A stretch of 64,000 nt of DNA from Episyrphus balteatus. Its lineage: Eukaryota > Arthropoda > Insecta > Diptera > Syrphidae. The notes under the pieces were generated by a model. It searched no databases. It was not told the DNA's origin and saw only the letters and a program-made list of their open reading frames with translations. This document shows positions 57,576 to 64,000 of this stretch, piece by piece; the stretch's first letter is position 1, and every line of letters starts with the position of its first letter. Location of the stretch: NCBI RefSeq assembly GCF_945859705.1, contig NC_079136.1:79050867-79114866 (forward strand). Direction: 5' to 3'. A program made the translations under genes and the position numbers.

Positions 57576-59650
57576 CGCTTTGTAAGACGTAAGGATATCA
57601 GAAGTGAAAGAACACACATTTTCGCAAATATGCCATTTCTGCAAGATCACTTCCAAAGTAGGTACCGACATAGTTGCAAGTTTTCAAACAAGGTGTTTTT
57701 TTTTTGCATTTGCATTCTCTATAAAATGTCCCTCGTCATACTGTTAAAGGAGGTTTTCATTTTTTTTTTCTGAGAAATAAACAACTCTATTCTGGTGTGA
57801 GTCCTTGTTCAGTGCTAAAAAGGTTTTTGTATAAATTTAAAGAACACCTTATTTGATAGGTGAGGGTTGATACATCACATTATTCAAATTTTATTGTTGG
57901 AACAGTGTTTTTGAGGGCTCTTAAAAGATACCAGAGCTGCAATTTTAAATATAATTTTAATTTATACCGTAAGTCTTAAACAATTTAAATTCTTCAGTAG
58001 TTAAGATTCAAATCTGCGGTGCATAGTGGATTCGTTCAACAGAGATTACAAAAATTAAATTATTTTCAACCCTCTGTTGTCACACCTAGTTTTTCAATCA
58101 CAGTTGTCACAAGTGGGTCAAAATGAATCTGTTTTTACTAGCTCTATAGGGCAAGTATTGGTTAAGTGCCAAAAAAAATTCGAGGTTTTAATCAAAACCA
58201 ACATTAAGATGAAGGAAAAAAATATTTCTCTTGTCTGTGGTAACTGGTACAGAAGTTTTCCAACCTATCTCATACTGCTTATAATTTTCTTTCAAAAATT
58301 ACTGGCACTTGTCTAAATGTACCCAGCGTAAACTAAAATTAGCCATATCTTTTTATATAAGATTGTAAAAAACTCGGCTTTGTTTGTACAAAACTGTACA
58401 AAACTTGTACAAAACTTTGGCATTTTTTTAAAAATCTTTTTTTAAATTTTTTTTTTAATTTTACGATAGGTCCGGACTGGGGATACGTTTCCCCAGCCCG
58501 GTACTTTCACTAAGTTATATCTTTGGTTGTAAGCTTGTACAAAACTCGGCTTTGGTTGTACAAAACTGTACAAAACTTTGACAGATTTTTTTTTATTTTG
58601 CGATAGGTCTGGGCTGGGGTACGTCTGATTTCTAGTTTTCCGTACAAAGTATTTAAAATTTTCAATACACAAATCAGAGAATGTAGAAATACGGGACAAA
58701 TTTAATAATACGGAACTCTTATACGTCCCGGGCTTCTTAAATAAAAACCTGGGATAAGCTATAAAAATATGGGACATTCCGGGGAAAACCGGGAAGGATG
58801 GTCAACGTATCTTTAGGACAAGTATTTGTTTCGTGTCCAAAAAAAAAAGTATTGCAAGCAGATAGCTAAGGATTAAACTAGCTAGGAGGAGTCGTTTAGG
58901 CCCGAATCCACAATAAATTGTAGCCGCCTTAAGGCGCCGCACAGTGGTTCCTCTCTATGGAGTCAGTGGAAAAAACTTGTAAAAACTAAACGGGTGGACC
59001 GATTTTGTTGAAATTTGAAATGTGAGTAGAATAAAACAAGCTCTTCTTCATGACATAAAAATTAGGAGCCTTCGTTAAAAAATATTGATATTTAAAACTT
59101 TTATTAAAAAGTAGTGATTTGAAAAAAAAAAAGGTTTTTAGATCAGATTCACTCCCACGTGCTGTTAGGTGCTATAAATGGTCATTCGTTTTGTTCAGTG
59201 AGGTTGTTCTGAATTATTCATAGTAAAAATAAACAATTTTTTGCTCTCCAATAAGTTTTTTTTTGTTCCAAACTGTTCTCATTGATTTTCCATTAAGCTG
59301 TCTAGAAAGACTTTTCAGAGCATATTAATGAAAACTGTCAAATGATTAATATCTGAACTGAGTTTTTTCATGGGAATATTCTTTGAAACCTAGAAATAAT
59401 AGGTAAAAAAGAAGTTTATTTAACAAAAAGTTGCATACAAATTCAATCTTTGAATAACAAGCAAGACAAAATAAATGACTGAACTTTAAGAATAACATAT
59501 TTAAGTTTTTAATTTCTTTTCTGCAGCAATGATAGAGTATTTTTATGTTGAATTTTTATTTTTAAACTATGAGTCGTACAAGAATCTCCGATTTACTTCA
59601 TTACTCAAATAGTTTTATAAAATATGTATCTAGTTTCTTCTCTAGAAAAC
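57576..59650 (+). repeat. Tandem duplication, copy 2
   Basis: Begins CGCTTTGTAAGACGTAAGGA and ends TTTCTTCTCTAGAAAAC, as does copy 1 at its junction. 2075 bp; longer mainly through segments missing from copy 1. Otherwise nearly identical, showing a recent event. The frames inside it are not conserved as proteins between copies. Confidence 0.92.
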
Positions 59651-59818
59651 ATTTATTAACTTTAAAAAGTGAGAGAAGAACTTTATCACGATGTTAGTCA
59701 TTTTTACACTAAATAAATTTATTTTGTGGCTTACTATGTTTAATTCCAGCTGAAAACATTTTCTTCATAGTATTATACCATAAATTATAATTTTTTCTAA
59801 GCAAAATAATACTTAAAT

Positions 59819-60065
59819 TTTCTATAGGTTTTTGATGTGCTTAACTCGAATCTGAAGTCAGAAACATTCTATTAGTCTTCGTTCTTGAAATATAACCGTT
59901 ATAAGAAAACCTATTTTCTTTCACATTTTAACGGTAATATCTCAAGAACGAAGGCTTATAAATTTTGTCTGGTTGCGGATTCGAGTTCAGCACATCAAAA
60001 ACCTATAGAAAAGTATATCTTGGTTCTTTTTTTTTTTAAAGTTCAATTTTGTTGACCAGTGTTAT
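59819..60065. repeat. Foldback element, same family as RpL3 intron 4
   Basis: CTTAACTCGAATCTGAAGTC, CATTCTATTAGTCTTCGTTC, ATATAACCGTTATA, TAACGGTAATATCTCAAGAA and GGATTCGAGTTCAGCACATC follow the order of 1815-1985. The right flank GTTGACCAGTGTTATCAC is also shared. Confidence 0.75.
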
Positions 60066-63000
60066 CACAGAAGTTTATTTCAGGTAGTGTTTCAGGAACA
60101 CGTAATCTAACACTTAAAAGCTTCTAGCAAGCCAAGGCAGTATTGGGCGGAATTTGTTTTAACACCATAAATTGTGTTTTTAATAGGCTTTCAATGCTGA
60201 CTATACTGAACGTGGAGCATCGTGGAGCTTTTTTTTTATAGACCAACAAAGTAAAAACTATTCGCCCCTGACCTTTCTTTATGAAATGTCCCGATTTTTG
60301 CTATTCATAAGCAAATCCAACAAACAGTAAATGCATACTTAAGGACAATTATACTATTAACAAAATCAAATACATTTTTCTATTTCAAAAAATCTCTATT
60401 CATTCAAATTATATACATCAAAAGTTGCAAAAAAATTAATCTAAATTTCGATAATTTTAAAGGATCCACTTTGAGGTAACTGTAATCGAGACCCAGGCTA
60501 TGCAAAAAGATAAAAGTTATGCATTATGTACTTAAATATTATGTAAGATCAAAAAACCAAATAAAAAAAATTATGAAAACTGTTTCACTTTTTGGGGGTT
60601 TTTTCCATCATGGAACCACTGTGCGCCGGTGCGGCTGGTGCTTATTGACCTTCCCCGCTTCCCGTGGTAACCGTGGACGAGCTGCTGATAAATCACAACA
60701 GTCCTTCTTAAGATTATCAGCCTTAGAGAACAGATAACTCGTTATCTTGTCTGGAAGGTGCTTTCTCTAGTTTAGGCAAAGATTTATGTAGTTAGTGAGT
60801 TTTGGTTGTCAACGAGGATATGTCTGTTATTATAAAACATTTTCTTAGCCATTCTACATAGTAATGCTATGTTTATGTCAAAATAAGTACTTAAAAGGGA
60901 AATTTTACTATTTATCAAGATAATACAACTCAATACTAAAATACAATGGCACGCATAGAGAAAAAGGAAGAAAAAGTAGAAAAAAAATATATGCAAGTGT
61001 ACGGCATTCGAGCACCAGTTCTTGTAAGAAGTCATATCAAAAGACAATCTCTAGAAAAAACACAATATTGGTCATTTGTTTTAGTTGATTACAAATTGTT
61101 CACATGTACTATGTAAATTATAATCCAATACTAATAAAACTGCATTAATTAAAGAAATATAAATCATCTCTTTGTTTTTTAATAACTTTTTAAAGTTGCA
61201 CAAGGTTATGCACTTTCTTCCTGTATGAAAACAATTTTATACACTAGCTATAACTACAAACATTTCAAAGTTTAACATTGAAAGCTGTTGTAAAATAAAT
61301 TTTGTTAGTTTCACTCAAAATTCTGGTTACAATTCATGGTTCACCATGGCGGTTGAGTAACCTTAAGTTTGACCGAAATTGTAGTCGATGAGCAAGGACA
61401 AGAGTAAATATCATAGAAATCGAATTTGCATAGATATCACCTGCTCAAGTTCCCAACCAATGAATAAAACTTTCTTCGCTCTTAACGCATAGCATTTCTA
61501 TATGTGCAGTATTGTATATAGGTTTGCTTCATCATACAAAACTGACAAATTAACCTACCTGTTCGGTCTATATCTCCTCAAAATACAACCTCTCATATTC
61601 AATTCGAGCAAACTTACTTCGACACTTTTGTTATTTCTATTGAGAAGTTAGGGCAAGGAGTTTTGCCCTTATCTGGGATGACCAGTTCATACGACTATAC
61701 GACGAAGTGGCATAAAGAGGGAAACAAGAAAAGTGCTTGTGAAACTGAAATTGAAACTAATGCATAAATCATCACCGAACAATAACATAATTGCAAAGTC
61801 ATGTTCTCCAAAATGCCAGCTAACTTAAAGGATGACATTTAATGGTTGTAAATCTTCACCAAAAACCTTTTGACAAACTTGAGACCATCTCTCGCCACTT
61901 AGACGATTCCAAATTCTATATCAAAGTTATTGTCGCGTCCTTCTTTGGGCTCCTTTAGGTTCAAGTTTTAGGCTCTTTCGATTTTGAAAGACAACGAATT
62001 GAGGTTTCTGTGAGTGCTGACTACAGTTTGTAATTTTATTGAAAACCCATGTTGGGGGTGAATGGTGTCGATTGAATAATGTGTGTGGTTTATTGGTGGA
62101 GATACATACACATATGAATATAGAAGATACGACAACGTACGAGAATGTGGAATTTTTAATTGAAGGCAATTTGAATCGAGGATTAAAGGATATAAGACCC
62201 ACAATTGAATAAATTAAAGAAATTCTTTTTTTGTTTGGAAAAAAAATTAAATGGCGAAAAATTCAGTCTTAAGTTTTTGGAAGTATTTATGTGTTTGTAG
62301 AAGTTTTTTTGATATAAAATATTGCTTTCTAGTCGTGCCAATTTATTGATTTAAATTTAACCATTCCTTTGTTTTCGCTTATCCCGAATTTTTAAGATTC
62401 TGCAAATAATTATTAAAAATTATTTCTTAGAATTAAGAGAAATGATGATTGTGATGGTGATGGTGATCAATAAAAAAAAAAAGATCTAAATATTTTGATA
62501 AACAAATTTGTGTCCATGTAGTAATTTCGATGTACATAGAAAATCTTTCTGTACATTTAAAAAATGATTTTGTAACTCTAAACCTTACAGAATCTTTGCT
62601 CAATTTCCAGATTTGTTTTGATTGACTGCACAAACTACATATACGTATATCCAATAAATAATTTATATAAAACCTTCTTTAAAAATATAAGTTACTAAAA
62701 GTTGTTGGAATATACAATGTACTGTAATAATACATTACAAACATGCACCAAGAACAAAAGAAAAGCAAATTGTAGTAAAACATTGTGCTGGATTTTTTCT
62801 GTCTCTTACAGTTCACATCTAGTTACTACAAAAATAAACATAAGATACCGGATAAAATCCAGTACAAATCGAGTCGTGCTTGAGTTAGGAAAGTACCAAT
62901 CTGGTGTACGGTGTGCTTCTCCGCTTTTTGAAAGAACTAGGTTCCAGAATTGGACTACCAGGTTCTAAAACTAGTGGCGTCTGCTATCTCAGACTGTAAT

Positions 63001-64000
63001 TTATAGTGGACACTGCTACCTCAGTCAAAACTAGAATTAAGTTTATGAATTCGAATTATATAATGTATATGTATATATGTATTGAGAAAATTGTATAATG
63101 TTAAGACTCTAAAAAAATGAAATATTGTAAACCATTGTAAAACACTTAATATAAACGGAAACAAATAAAGTGAACCTCAAAAGCTAAAGTTTGTTGCTTC
63201 TTTAGTTAAACCCTGGATCCGACGAGTATACCCCAGCCTATGACAAAAAGCACCTCACAGTACCTAACTCAAATAGCTAGAGCAATAGTTGATGGTAACT
63301 TAATGATAAATTATGGAACAATATTGTCGTTTTTTGACTTCCAATAAATGTGAAATATTTTTTTTTTAATTTTAACAATAAATTTTTATCAATATGTACA
63401 AAATGTACATATGTATTTACAAATAGTGGCATTCTTAATTATTTTTTATTTTACTAAGCACAGCTTATCACTATAGTCTTATTTGAACTGAGAAAAAAAT
63501 ATTTTTAACACATTTCGGCTATGCCAAGGTAACTTAGAGAACATTTTGAGGCTTGTTATCCAGTTTATTTTGTTGAAGAAGCAATCTTTTTTTTTTCTTG
63601 AAACTTGGTGAGTCATGATAAAGTTTTTGTTCTAGAAATTTCACGAAAAACTAATTTAACGTAGCAAAATTATTCACAGGCAAAGAGGGTAACGAAGAAA
63701 ATCGCGTTTTCTCCATTACTTATGGAATTGGAGTTGAGTTACTTAAAATCAGTAAACGCTAAAAGTTAAGAATTAATATAATTAAGCTTAACATAGATTT
63801 TGTGACAAAAATTTAGTGTTATGTAAAAATATTAAAAATGGATTCAATGAACTTTACCTAACCTACATAGTAATGCATTAAAATAACTTTTAACACGAAA
63901 ACCCCTTATTTACCATAGGTTATAACGAAGTCATATCGTCCGTTCGTTTGTGCACCCATCTCAACATATTTCCACTCTCAAATGATTGCAAATTTAGTTT
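60066..64000. other. AT-rich tail of the window, no supported gene
   Basis: Frames at 60519-60737, 61927-62204 and 62702-62968 lack recognised domains. GATGGTGATGGTGATC simple sequence at 62453. CCTAACCTACA near 63857 may be another LINE tail. A CTGT-family-like phrase (CGAAGTCATATCGTCCGTTC) begins near 63925 and runs off the end. Confidence 0.4.

Noticed and set aside
58442..58777. 111-codon minus-strand frame in duplicated copy 2
   Set aside because: Not preserved as an intact frame in copy 1, so it is unlikely to be coding.
60519..60737. 72-codon frame with a GC-rich second half
   Set aside because: No recognised domain or splice sites; may be a scrap of an old element, not supported.
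1..64000. CRISPR arrays, operons or other prokaryotic systems
   Set aside because: The window is eukaryotic nuclear DNA; direct repeats found are transposon ends or tandem repeats without spacer structure.

Overview
The window reads as nuclear DNA of an insect, most probably a higher fly (Diptera). Genes are intron-split with GT..AG splice sites, the sequence is AT-rich, the RpL3 protein is fly-like, and most of the 64 kb is transposon debris (hAT, Tc1, RTE-type and APE/RT/RNase H LINEs, a Penelope-like relic and many foldback MITEs). The species cannot be named from the sequence alone.

Genes. Three protein-coding genes are supported. (1) RpL3 (ribosomal protein uL3), plus strand, 4-4086, six coding exons, 410 aa. 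Its first visible exon is just the ATG. Introns 2 and 3 each hold a C/D-box snoRNA. The intron 3 one carries a 14-nt antisense element to a universally conserved 18S rRNA segment and looks like the U83 (SNORD83) guide, which is also hosted by RPL3 in vertebrates. The intron 2 one has D and D' guides that match two abutting segments of fly 18S rRNA. (2) A HIG1-domain mitochondrial protein (HIGD1A type), minus strand, two coding exons at 20447-20537 and 10225-10418, 94 aa, split by a 10-kb intron full of transposons. (3) An eight-finger C2H2 zinc-finger protein, plus strand, 25764-29547, three exons, 247 aa.

Layout. 1-4.2 kb: RpL3 with snoRNAs. 4.2-10 kb: foldback element, SINE-like relic, Tc1 relic, a head-to-head MITE dimer, RTE 3' ends. 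10.2-20.5 kb: HIGD1 with a three-level nest in its intron (LINE and a MITE inside a hAT, inside an older MITE), each level supported by target-site duplications. 21-25.6 kb: 145-bp tandem repeats, five palindromic MITEs of one family and larger foldbacks. 25.7-29.5 kb: zinc-finger gene. 30-64 kb: no convincing gene; a CTGT-containing repeat family, foldbacks, a degenerate 150-bp tandem repeat, a Penelope-like fragment with a hammerhead-like core, and a 1.95-kb tandem duplication. This 34 kb could be intergenic or part of a long intron.

The three genes do not form a pathway. The clearest functional link is RpL3 with its intronic snoRNAs: one transcript would yield a large-subunit protein and two guide RNAs for small-subunit rRNA. 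rRNA and element-family comparisons are from memory and were not searched.
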